A DNA stretch of 15,175 nucleotides from an uncultured Eubacteriales bacterium. Lineage in GTDB: Bacteria; Bacillota; Clostridia; Christensenellales; Borkfalkiaceae. The stretch is from NCBI GenBank assembly GCA_900545325.1, contig UQZE01000040.1, positions 1 to 15,175 of the forward strand, read 5' to 3'. A model generated the notes under the pieces. The model worked only from the letters and a program-made list of their open reading frames with translations, was not told the origin of the DNA and ran no database searches. The stretch's first letter is position 1, and each line of letters begins with the position of its first letter. Below are positions 5,731 to 11,764 of this stretch, piece after piece. The translations under genes and the position numbers were made by a program.

Positions 5731-6409
5731 CATCTTTATCCGCACCGCGGTCATTTTTTTGACGCTGATGGTCGTAATGCGGCTGATGGGCAAGCGCCAG
5801 ATCGGCGAGATGCAGCCCTTTGAATTTATCATAACGCTTATCATTGCCGACCTCGCGTGTATCCCGATGGCGGACGTCTCCATTCCGCTTATTTACGGCG
5901 TGGTGGCCATTCTGGCGCTCTTCCTGCTGCACCAGCTCATTTTCCTGCTGGAAAACTGCGGTTCGTTCATGCAGAGAGTCATTTCGGGCAAGCCGAGCGT
6001 CGTCATCAACAAGGACGGGGTGGACCTCAAGGAACTGAAAAAGAACGACATGAGCGTTTCCGACCTGATCGAATCGATGCGCACGCAGGGATATTTTTCG
6101 CTGGACGACCTCGACTACGCCATTTACGAGGCCAACGGAAACCTTTCCGCGCTGGAAAAGCAGGACAGGAAATCCTCCGTCCCCGCGCTGGCGGTGCTGC
6201 TCGTCAGCGACGGCAAGATCAACAAGAGCGCGGCGGAAAATACCGGGCTGGGCGTTTCGTTCGTAACCGATTTTTTAAAAAAGCAGAATTCCGCCCTGAA
6301 AGAAGTCGCGGTGATGACGGTGGACAACGGCGGCAGAATATATTTTCAGAAACGCGGCGAGGCGTATAAGATCTTCAACGAAACGCTGCCGGAGGAGGCG
6401 CAATGGTAA
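5723..6409 (+). CDS. DUF421 (YetF-family) membrane protein
   Basis: A 228-residue protein. The N-terminal third has three membrane segments with the family signature VMRLMGKRQIGEMQPFEFI (18-36) and IIADLACIPMADVSIP (40-55). The cytoplasmic C-terminal half starts near SGKPSVVINKDGVD (88-101) and continues with MRTQGYFSLDDLDYAIYEAN (119-138), the conserved DUF421 soluble domain. DUF421 proteins include the YetF and 2Duf group linked to spore membrane properties and germination in Bacillus; the biochemical role is unknown. The family alignment fixes ATG 5723, although no ribosome binding site precedes it. The stop overlaps the start of the DUF4363 gene by 7 bases, so the two are co-translated. 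Confidence 0.85.
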   Translation: MIIIFIRTAVIFLTLMVVMRLMGKRQIGEMQPFEFIITLIIADLACIPMADVSIPLIYGVVAILALFLLHQLIFLLENCGSFMQRVISGKPSVVINKDGVDLKELKKNDMSVSDLIESMRTQGYFSLDDLDYAIYEANGNLSALEKQDRKSSVPALAVLLVSDGKINKSAAENTGLGVSFVTDFLKKQNSALKEVAVMTVDNGGRIYFQKRGEAYKIFNETLPEEAQW

Positions 6410-6780
6410 AGAGCATTGTATCGATCGCCATATGCCTGGCGCTCATCGTGGGCGGCGCGGTCTTCGAACACTCGTTCGTGAACAGGCAGTTTGAAGAATT
6501 TACCTGCGTTGTGGACAGCTTATACGAAAAGACGCAGGCAGAAACGGCCAACAAGCAGGACGTGGCGGCGGCGCAGGAATGCTGGCGCAAAAAAAAGGAA
6601 GTCCTGCACATATTCATTCCCCATAACGACATACGCGAAATGGAACTCTGGCTGGCGGAAACGCTTTCGCTCATATCCTTTGAAAAGTACGAGGACGCGC
6701 TTTCCAAAATGGACGTATTGAAAGAACTGTGCGACCAGATCCCGAAGACGTACAGTCTGTCGATCGCGAACCTGTTTTAA
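6403..6780 (+). CDS. DUF4363 family protein
   Basis: A 125-residue protein with one N-terminal membrane segment (VSIAICLALIVGGAVF, about 5-20) and a helical, mainly charged extracytoplasmic domain rich in E, K and W (CWRKKKEVLHIFIPHNDIRE, then WLAETLSLISFEKYEDALSK). This matches DUF4363, a family of unknown function commonly encoded next to DUF421 genes in Clostridia. A strong GGAGGAGG (6391-6398) stands 4 bases before the ATG, inside the end of the DUF421 gene, and the frames overlap by 7 bases. The pair probably forms a membrane complex; this is inferred from gene coupling only. A strong terminator follows. Confidence 0.8.
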   Translation: MVKSIVSIAICLALIVGGAVFEHSFVNRQFEEFTCVVDSLYEKTQAETANKQDVAAAQECWRKKKEVLHIFIPHNDIREMELWLAETLSLISFEKYEDALSKMDVLKELCDQIPKTYSLSIANLF

Positions 6781-6787
6781 AATCACA

Positions 6788-6822
6788 GGCGGCGCCGCAA
6801 ACGCGGCGCCGCCCGTTTTTTT
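6788..6822 (+). terminator. Intrinsic terminator of the DUF421-DUF4363 operon
   Basis: GGCGGCGCCGC (6788-6798), loop AAAC and GCGGCGCCGCC (6803-6813) form a perfect 11-bp GC stem, followed by CG and seven T. The last two T are part of the stop codon (6821-6823) of the convergent DUF1835-like gene. Confidence 0.9.
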
Positions 6823-7438
6823 ATTTTATCAATTTGAGATACTGTCTGTCGCCCAGGCCGTAGTCCGCGAAACGCGACATCAGACCGGCAAGCAGGCCGT
6901 CCTCCCCGCGGTGCGCCGCGATATACGCCGCAATTTTTCCCCCGTTTTTGTAATCGAGATACCGCGCCGCGTTTTCCTTGCCGAAAAAGGCGGGCGGTTT
7001 ATCGGGCATCTGTCCCGAAAGGAGCAGCTTTTCGTAACACGACCATGCGTTTTCCGTTATATTTTCAAAAACGGAGTATCCGCCCGCAAGGTCGGTTTCG
7101 TCGTTCAATATATATGCGGCGGTTTCGCCGCGGTAACCTTTTTTTGCGAGAAAAGCGGCGAGCGTCAGCAAATTGACCGCGCAGAACATATCCGCGCCGA
7201 ATACGAAACGAAGCTTTTTCGGCAGAGCGAAAAACGGTTCCAGCGGCAAAAGCACCCTGTTTCTATATTCTTTCTCCGTCGTTTCCAAACTCTTAACGCG
7301 CAAAGACACGAATTCTCCGCCGAATATATCCGCCGAAGCATCTCCCTCGCACATCGCCTCGTTGAAAGGGACGGCGTTTTCCTCGCCGAAGGCGCGCAGC
7401 ACCGCTTCGCCCGACACTACGTAAAGCGCTTTATCCAT
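6821..7438 (-). CDS. DUF1835-like protein
   Basis: A 205-residue soluble protein resembling the DUF1835 family of unknown function. Supporting stretches are LYVVSGEAVLRAF (5-17), FNEAMCEGD (25-33) and FVFGADMFCAVNLLTLAAFL (78-97), which resembles the DUF1835 segment ending in an acidic-D-x-F-C-x-x-N motif. The C-terminal third (ENAWSCYEKLLLSGQMPDKP, then AAYIAAHRGEDGLL) is helical. ATG 7438 is chosen because it overlaps the lipoprotein stop as TGATG, a standard coupling arrangement; the longer upstream frame reads through lipoprotein codons. Its convergent stop codon lies in the neighbouring terminator T tract. No function can be assigned; the family match is from memory of its pattern and should be treated as probable. 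Confidence 0.65.
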   Translation of the reverse strand: MDKALYVVSGEAVLRAFGEENAVPFNEAMCEGDASADIFGGEFVSLRVKSLETTEKEYRNRVLLPLEPFFALPKKLRFVFGADMFCAVNLLTLAAFLAKKGYRGETAAYILNDETDLAGGYSVFENITENAWSCYEKLLLSGQMPDKPPAFFGKENAARYLDYKNGGKIAAYIAAHRGEDGLLAGLMSRFADYGLGDRQYLKLIK

Positions 7439-7974
7439 CAATAGTTTTCCGACCAGTTGCTCTGCCACTTCGCGACGATGGTAACTTCCTCTTCTTCCGT
7501 TTCGAACACTTCCCCCGCGACGAGTTTCTTATCGCCCAGGTACCAGCCTAAAAATTCGTAGTCGTCCAGTCCGCCGCTCTGCGTGCTCTTAGGCAGGGGC
7601 AGAACGGGAATTTTATCGCCGGCGTAAAGATAGATCGAATCGAAGGCCATCGCGGTGGAAACGCCCGCGTCGAAATGCACCAGCACGGCCTTGAACCATA
7701 CGGCGCCCACCGTGCAGTCGCTATGTATTTCGGAAACGTCCGTATCCCAGCCGCCGAATTTATAACCTTCGCGGACGAACAGCGGCGAAACGAATTCGTT
7801 CACGCCGTTTCCCCCGCAGGAGTAACGGGAAACTTCGAGTTCCATCGTAACGCTTTCCATGCCGTCCACAGTCTCTCCCCCGTTTCCGTTAAAGGTCACG
7901 CTGACCTTTTGACCGCAGGCCGTCAGCACGAAGAGCGCGACCGCGGCCAAAATGATTGCCGTTAGTTTTTTCAT
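7438..7974 (-). CDS. Lipoprotein with InlB B-repeat-like modules
   Basis: A 178-residue secreted lipoprotein. Residues 1-20 are a lipoprotein signal peptide (MKKLTAIILAAVALFVLTAC) with lipobox LTAC and lipidation at Cys20. The mature part holds two modules like the InlB B-repeat (Listeria-Bacteroides repeat): VSVTFNGNGGETVDG with FVREGYKFGGWDTD (24-79), and VLVHFDAG with YEFLGWYLGDKKL and TIVAKW (97-170). Such beta-grasp repeats occur in surface proteins and often mediate contacts. The ATG at 7974 is preceded by GGGAGG at 3 bases, which is tight. An upstream in-frame ATG at 8034 lies in the double-hairpin element and is not used. The protein ends in an overlap with the DUF1835-like gene; no partner or ligand is indicated. 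Confidence 0.8.
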   Translation of the reverse strand: MKKLTAIILAAVALFVLTACGQKVSVTFNGNGGETVDGMESVTMELEVSRYSCGGNGVNEFVSPLFVREGYKFGGWDTDVSEIHSDCTVGAVWFKAVLVHFDAGVSTAMAFDSIYLYAGDKIPVLPLPKSTQSGGLDDYEFLGWYLGDKKLVAGEVFETEEEEVTIVAKWQSNWSENY

Positions 7975-8005
7975 GTTCCTCCCTGTCGTATGCTCAAAAC
8001 GCCGC

Positions 8006-8042
8006 TTTTGCGGTTGATACCGCAAAAAGGGCATGCCCTTTT
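8006..8042 (-). terminator. Double-hairpin element copy 2, terminator after aspS
   Basis: Minus strand AAAAGGGCATGCCCTTTTT begins about 10 bases after the aspS stop and is followed by GCGG, 6 bases, CCGCAAAA. The first hairpin with its T run looks like a terminator of aspS. The whole arrangement repeats that at 2557-2596. The CCGC arm can alternatively pair with a GCGG just downstream, 36 bases before the lipoprotein ATG, so partial read-through into the lipoprotein gene is possible; no separate promoter for that gene was found. Confidence 0.6.
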
Positions 8043-8052
8043 ATTTTTTGTA

Positions 8053-9390
8053 TCAAGGCGTAACTCTGTTGATATCGCGCGGGAACATGGCGGCGTAGCG
8101 TACGTTTTTGAACCCGAGCAGGTTCATCGTGAGCCTTTCGAGCCCCAGTCCCAGGCCGCCGTGCGGCGGCGCGCCGTATTTGTGGAACATCAGATACGAT
8201 TCGAAATCCTCCACTTTCATGCCGCGGGATTTCATCTTTTCCACCTGCATGTCGTAATCGTGTATTCTCTGTCCGCCCGTAGTGATCTCCATACCCCTGA
8301 AAAGGAGGTCGAAACTCAGCGTATATTCGGGATCTTCGGGATCGTCCATCGCGTAGAACGGGCGTTTTTTGGAGGGATAATGCGTGACGAAAATGAAGTC
8401 GCTGCCGAATTCTTTCTTCGCGTAATCGCACATCAGCTGTTCTTCTTCCGGTTCGAAATCGTTGAAGTCCGTGATCTTTTTCTTATATTTGTTGACGATA
8501 ACGTCTTTCGCGTCCTTAAAGCGGATCACGGGGATTTCCGTGATCTCGGGCATCTTGACCTGCAACAGGTCGAGTTCCTTCGCATACTCCCTTTTGAGCA
8601 GTTCCAGAATATATTTGAGCGCGCCCGTTTCCATGTTCATGATGTCGTAAAAGCTGTCGATAAAGCCCATTTCGAAGTCCATGGAAATGTATTCGTTCAG
8701 ATGGCGGGAGGTGTCATGATGCTCCGCGCGGAACACCGGTCCGATCTCGAATACCCTTTCGTAAACGCCCACGAGCATCTGCTTATAGAACTGCGGGCTC
8801 TGCGTGAGATACACCTTTTTGCCGAAATAATCGAGCTTGAAGATGTTCGCGCCGCCCTCCGCGCCCGCGAACACGATCTTCGGCGTTCTGATCTCGGTGA
8901 AGGCGTTTGCCGTCAGAAATTCGCGGAAACCTCTGGCGATGCCTTCCTGTATTTTGAAAATCGCGCGCTCTTTCGGATTCCTCAGCGTGATGGGGCGCAT
9001 GGCGAGGTTGGTGTCGAGCGGCACGTTGTCGAGCTGCTTTTTGTTGATGACGATGGGCATCTGTTCTTTCGGCGAGGAAAGAACCTTTACGTCGTGTATC
9101 TGTATTTCGTAGCGCTTGTTGCCTTTCGCGTCCGCGCTTGCGACCACTTTGCCCGTAACCTTCACCGAACAGTTTTCCACAATGCCGTCGTTCCACCTGA
9201 ACGAGGAAAATTCGGGCGCGTAGATGCATTGCACCACGTCCCTCTTCGTGCGGATGATGACGAAGGAAAAGCCCGTCATCTCGCGGATTCGGTGCACGTA
9301 TCCCTCGATCGTAACGATTTCGTTTTCATGCGCGGCGAACTCGTCCAGCTCCACCGTCGCGCTTTTGATAATCCCGTTTATCTTGTCCAT
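8053..9390 (-). CDS. aspS: Archaeal-type aspartyl-tRNA synthetase, aspartate--tRNA(Asn) ligase
   Basis: A 445-residue class II aminoacyl-tRNA synthetase that charges aspartate on tRNA, here probably including tRNA-Asn, whose Asp would then be amidated by GatCAB encoded elsewhere. The N-terminal OB-fold anticodon domain covers about 20-105 (IEGYVHRIREMTGFSFVIIR). Class II motif 2 is FRAEHHDTSRHLNEY (220-234) and motif 3 is GLGLGLERL (412-420). EITTGGQRIHDYD (368-380) and YGAPPHGG (405-412) are of the archaeal AspRS type, not AsnRS. The length fits archaeal AspRS; normal bacterial AspRS is near 590. His33 sits where discriminating archaeal enzymes have Trp, suggesting relaxed tRNA choice. ATG 9390 is set by AAGGAG 7 bases upstream. 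Divergent from the degV gene. Confidence 0.9.
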   Translation of the reverse strand: MDKINGIIKSATVELDEFAAHENEIVTIEGYVHRIREMTGFSFVIIRTKRDVVQCIYAPEFSSFRWNDGIVENCSVKVTGKVVASADAKGNKRYEIQIHDVKVLSSPKEQMPIVINKKQLDNVPLDTNLAMRPITLRNPKERAIFKIQEGIARGFREFLTANAFTEIRTPKIVFAGAEGGANIFKLDYFGKKVYLTQSPQFYKQMLVGVYERVFEIGPVFRAEHHDTSRHLNEYISMDFEMGFIDSFYDIMNMETGALKYILELLKREYAKELDLLQVKMPEITEIPVIRFKDAKDVIVNKYKKKITDFNDFEPEEEQLMCDYAKKEFGSDFIFVTHYPSKKRPFYAMDDPEDPEYTLSFDLLFRGMEITTGGQRIHDYDMQVEKMKSRGMKVEDFESYLMFHKYGAPPHGGLGLGLERLTMNLLGFKNVRYAAMFPRDINRVTP

Positions 9391-9418
9391 AAATAGGCTC
9401 CTTATGTTCTTCCGTAAT

Positions 9419-9448
9419 ATCATAACACTTTTACCCGCACCTTTGCAA
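9419..9448 (-). promoter_or_regulatory. Extended -10 promoter of aspS
   Basis: Minus strand TTGCAA (9448-9443), 18 bases, TATGAT (9424-9419), with TG one base before the -10 box. The leader is about 20-25 bases, too short for a T-box. Confidence 0.65.
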
Positions 9449-9466
9449 GCAATGCGCAATATTTTT

Positions 9467-9483
9467 TTCGATAAATTATCGAA
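9467..9483. repeat. Inverted repeat between divergent aspS and degV promoters
   Basis: TTCGATAA-A-TTATCGAA has perfect 8-base arms around one A. It sits between the -35 boxes of aspS (9448-9443) and degV (9498-9503), the usual place for a shared operator. Neighbouring T-rich sequence and the lack of a T tract directly after it argue against a terminator. Confidence 0.45.
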
Positions 9484-9497
9484 TTTATTTATTTTTC

Positions 9498-9526
9498 TTG
9501 TAAAGAGAAAAAATTTATGTTACAAT
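9498..9526 (+). promoter_or_regulatory. Sigma-A promoter of the degV gene
   Basis: TTGTAA (9498-9503), 17 bases, TACAAT (9521-9526). Predicted start near 9533, giving a leader of about 27 bases with AGGGAG (9546-9551) 8 bases before the ATG. Confidence 0.7.
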
Positions 9527-9559
9527 GATAACAACGAATGCGAAAAGGGAGAAAACGCT

Positions 9560-10417
9560 ATGAAAATCGCGATATCGACGGAATCCACTTCCGACATGAC
9601 GAAAGAAATGCTCGAAAAATACGACGTGCATATCCTGCCTTATGAAATCCTGCTCGGCGACAAGACTTTTTACGACGGGGAACTGACCACGCAGGAGATG
9701 TTCGATTACGTCGATAAAACGGGCACGCTGCCCAAAACTTCGGCCATCAACGAATTCCGCTATACGGAATATTTCGAGGAACTGAAAAAGGACTACGACG
9801 GCGTGGTGCACATCAGCCTGTCGAGCGGCATCACCTCTTCCACGAACAACGCGATCAACGCGGCGAAAAAGGTGAAAAACTGCTACGTAGTGGACAGCAA
9901 GTCGCTGTCGACGGGAATAGCCCTCCTCGCCATCTACGCGAGAAAGCTCGCGGACAAAGGGTACGACGCAAAAAAAATCTACGAAGCGGTGAGCGAACGC
10001 GTGCCCCGTCTGCAGGTCAGTTTCGTGGTGGAACGGCTCGATTACCTCTACAAGGGCGGCAGGTGTTCCTCCCTTGCCCTGCTCGGCGCGAACCTTCTGA
10101 AAATCCGCCCCCGCATCATCGTGAAAAACGACGACGGCAAGATGGTTTCCGACAAGAAATACCGCGGCAAAATGGAGCAGGTGGTGGAAAAATACTGCGC
10201 GGACACGCTGGCGGAATTCAACAACCCCGACAAAAGCGTGGGGTTCGTAACATACACCACGGCGACCGAAGGCATGGCGGAAGCGGCGAAAAAGGCAATG
10301 CGCGACGCGGGTTTCGAACAGATATACGAAACGAAAGCGGGCGGCACGATCGCCAGCCACTGCGGCGCCAACACGCTGGGCATACTTTACATCAACGACG
10401 GCGGCAGGGAAATCTGA
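9560..10417 (+). CDS. DegV family fatty-acid-binding protein
   Basis: A 285-residue cytosolic DegV/FakB-type protein. FakB proteins bind a fatty acid and present it to the kinase FakA for phosphorylation, feeding exogenous fatty acids into phospholipid synthesis; no FakA gene is in the window. Signatures are the start MKIAISTESTSDMTKE (1-16), LPKTSAINEFRY (57-68), HISLSSGITSSTNNA (84-98) with the fatty-acid-binding Ser/Thr positions, and VERLDYLYKGGRCSSLALLG with LKIRPRI in the second half. The C-terminus has the usual SHCGANTLGILY. Length is typical (about 280). It is monocistronic, between its own promoter and a strong terminator. Which fatty acid it prefers cannot be told. Confidence 0.9.
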   Translation: MKIAISTESTSDMTKEMLEKYDVHILPYEILLGDKTFYDGELTTQEMFDYVDKTGTLPKTSAINEFRYTEYFEELKKDYDGVVHISLSSGITSSTNNAINAAKKVKNCYVVDSKSLSTGIALLAIYARKLADKGYDAKKIYEAVSERVPRLQVSFVVERLDYLYKGGRCSSLALLGANLLKIRPRIIVKNDDGKMVSDKKYRGKMEQVVEKYCADTLAEFNNPDKSVGFVTYTTATEGMAEAAKKAMRDAGFEQIYETKAGGTIASHCGANTLGILYINDGGREI

Positions 10418-10427
10418 CAAAAAAATC

Positions 10428-10464
10428 AAAAGCGCTCCGAAACAAAAGTTTCGGAGCGCTTTTT
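10428..10464. terminator. Bidirectional terminator between degV and queH
   Basis: AAAAGCGCTCCGAAAC (10428-10443), loop AAAA, GTTTCGGAGCGCTTTT (10448-10463) is a perfect 16-bp stem. T runs follow it on the plus strand (10460-10464) and on the minus strand (after one interruption, seven T). The stop codon of queH (10463-10465) lies in its edge, so one hairpin ends both convergent units. Confidence 0.95.
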
Positions 10465-11074
10465 ATTCTTCTTTCACCGTCTTGTTCAACGAATATTCGC
10501 AGCCGCAGTAATGCTGGCGGTACAGGCCGAGTTCTTTGCTCGTGCGCACGGAATCGAGGTACCCGTCCCTCTTTTTAAAGTCCGCGGTAAGATATTTCAC
10601 GCCGTATTTTTTTTCGAGTTCCGCGCCCGTTTCGTTGAGCGCCGCCGCGTTTTTGAGGGGGGAAACGGAAAGCGTGGTGGCAAAATAATCCTTTTTCAGC
10701 GCCGCGGCTTTTTCCGCCGTTTTTTCCAGACGGAGCGCGCAGCAGAGACGGCATCTCTGCCCGCCCTCCGGGTCGGACGCCCGCCCCGCGGCGATCTTAT
10801 AAAACTCTTCGGGATCGTACGTTTCTTCCGTCAGCTCTATATTCCAAAGCGCGCAGAGTTTTCTCTGTTCGCCCAGCCTCTTTTCGTATTCCTCCGTCGG
10901 AAAGACGTTCGGGTTGTAATAATATACCGTAAGGTCGAACGCCTCGCGCAGCAGTTTGATGACGTGCGTGGAACAGGGCGCGCAGCAGCTGTGCAGCAGC
11001 AGCGATTTTCTCTCCCCGCTCTTTTTCAGCGCTGCGAGCGTCTTTTCCAGCTCTTTTAGATAGTTGACGTTCAT
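10463..11074 (-). CDS. queH: Epoxyqueuosine reductase QueH
   Basis: A 203-residue enzyme (former DUF208) that carries out the last step of queuosine tRNA modification, reducing epoxyqueuosine to queuosine in the wobble position of tRNAs with GUN anticodons. It uses an iron-sulfur cluster and is unrelated to QueG. The cysteine clusters are all present: HSCCAPCSTHV (28-38, Cys30, 31, 34), RCRLCCALRL (107-116, Cys108, 111, 112) and HYCGCEYS (188-195, Cys190, 192). YYYNPNVFPTEEYEKR and TTLSVSPLKN are further family stretches. GGAGG stands 7 bases before the ATG, and the start overlaps the peptidase stop as ATGA. It is the last gene of the dxs operon. No other queuosine gene is nearby. Confidence 0.93.
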   Translation of the reverse strand: MNVNYLKELEKTLAALKKSGERKSLLLHSCCAPCSTHVIKLLREAFDLTVYYYNPNVFPTEEYEKRLGEQRKLCALWNIELTEETYDPEEFYKIAAGRASDPEGGQRCRLCCALRLEKTAEKAAALKKDYFATTLSVSPLKNAAALNETGAELEKKYGVKYLTADFKKRDGYLDSVRTSKELGLYRQHYCGCEYSLNKTVKEE

Positions 11075-11760
11075 AATCTTTCCTCCGATACGGCGCCGCC
11101 CGCCTTTTTCAGCCTGTATCCCGCGCCCGTGCCGAACGCGCGGACGAATTTTCCGTCCGTAAATTCGAGCGCGCAGTTGTCCTCCGCGGCATAGGCCTCT
11201 TCAAACGAGGAGGCGGCAAAGGCCTTGACGAAGTCCTCTCTGCGCTCGTTATAATGCGGCGTCATCAGCCCGCCGAGCCAGCCCAGCCCCTTTTCCAGCC
11301 TGTATTCCTCCCCGCCGTTCATGATGTCGCTGTCCGTGTACATGTCCGAAAACCAGCAGATCGCCCCCGCGGAAACGCCCGCGAGAATCACGCCCCGTTC
11401 GTAAGCGTCCTTAATGAGCGGCAGCAGGCCCTTTTCCCGCCACTTGGAAAGCATGAACAGCGTATCCCCGCCGCCCGCGTAGATGAGGTCGGCTTTGAGG
11501 AATTTCTCTTCGATATGCTTAAAGTCCATCTCTCCGTACACCGTTAGGGCGACGTCCGCCTTGATGTCGAACACCGAAGTGTATATTTTGCGGAAAGAAT
11601 TGAAATAAGGCAGGGAATCGTGGCTGGCCGTGCCGAGAAACAGCCCGTAAGCCCGCTTTTCCCCTGCGCGCGCCTTCGCCAGGCCCGCTATGTATTCGTC
11701 GACGGCAAGGGTAGTCTTCGCTTTCAGTTCCCCGCCGCCGAGCGCAATGATCTTTTTCAT
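11071..11760 (-). CDS. Peptidase S51 family protein (PepE/cyanophycinase-like)
   Basis: A 229-residue serine peptidase-like protein of family S51, which includes dipeptidase E (Asp-X dipeptides) and cyanophycinase, with a class I glutamine amidotransferase-like fold. It starts MKKIIALGGGEL; YAGGGDT (94-100) and the nucleophile elbow GVSAGA (128-133, Ser130) are typical, followed by CWFSDM and TPHYNERRED (about 167-176) containing the likely catalytic His. No signal peptide is seen, so it is probably cytosolic. It begins 4 bases after dxs and overlaps queH by 4 bases. No clear ribosome binding site at the normal distance was seen (GAGG is 15 bases away), suggesting coupling to dxs translation. 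Substrate unknown. Confidence 0.85.
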   Translation of the reverse strand: MKKIIALGGGELKAKTTLAVDEYIAGLAKARAGEKRAYGLFLGTASHDSLPYFNSFRKIYTSVFDIKADVALTVYGEMDFKHIEEKFLKADLIYAGGGDTLFMLSKWREKGLLPLIKDAYERGVILAGVSAGAICWFSDMYTDSDIMNGGEEYRLEKGLGWLGGLMTPHYNERREDFVKAFAASSFEEAYAAEDNCALEFTDGKFVRAFGTGAGYRLKKAGGAVSEERL

Positions 11761-11764
11761 CCGT

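Noticed and set aside
8053..9390. Asparaginyl-tRNA synthetase as the identity of the synthetase
   Set aside because: The motif around EITTGGQRIH and the PPHGGLGLGLERL ending match archaeal AspRS better than AsnRS.
7990..9396. Plus-strand 468-codon open frame opposite aspS
   Set aside because: It mirrors the aspS gene, has no ribosome binding site, has composition rich in H, F, R and V without any domain, and aspS has clear motifs and a promoter. It is a shadow frame.
9391..9420. T-box leader for the tRNA synthetase gene
   Set aside because: The promoter leaves only about 20-25 leader bases, far too short for a T-box.
9515..10429. Minus-strand 304-codon frame opposite degV
   Set aside because: Same reasoning: it covers degV exactly, runs through its promoter, and shows no recognisable protein feature.
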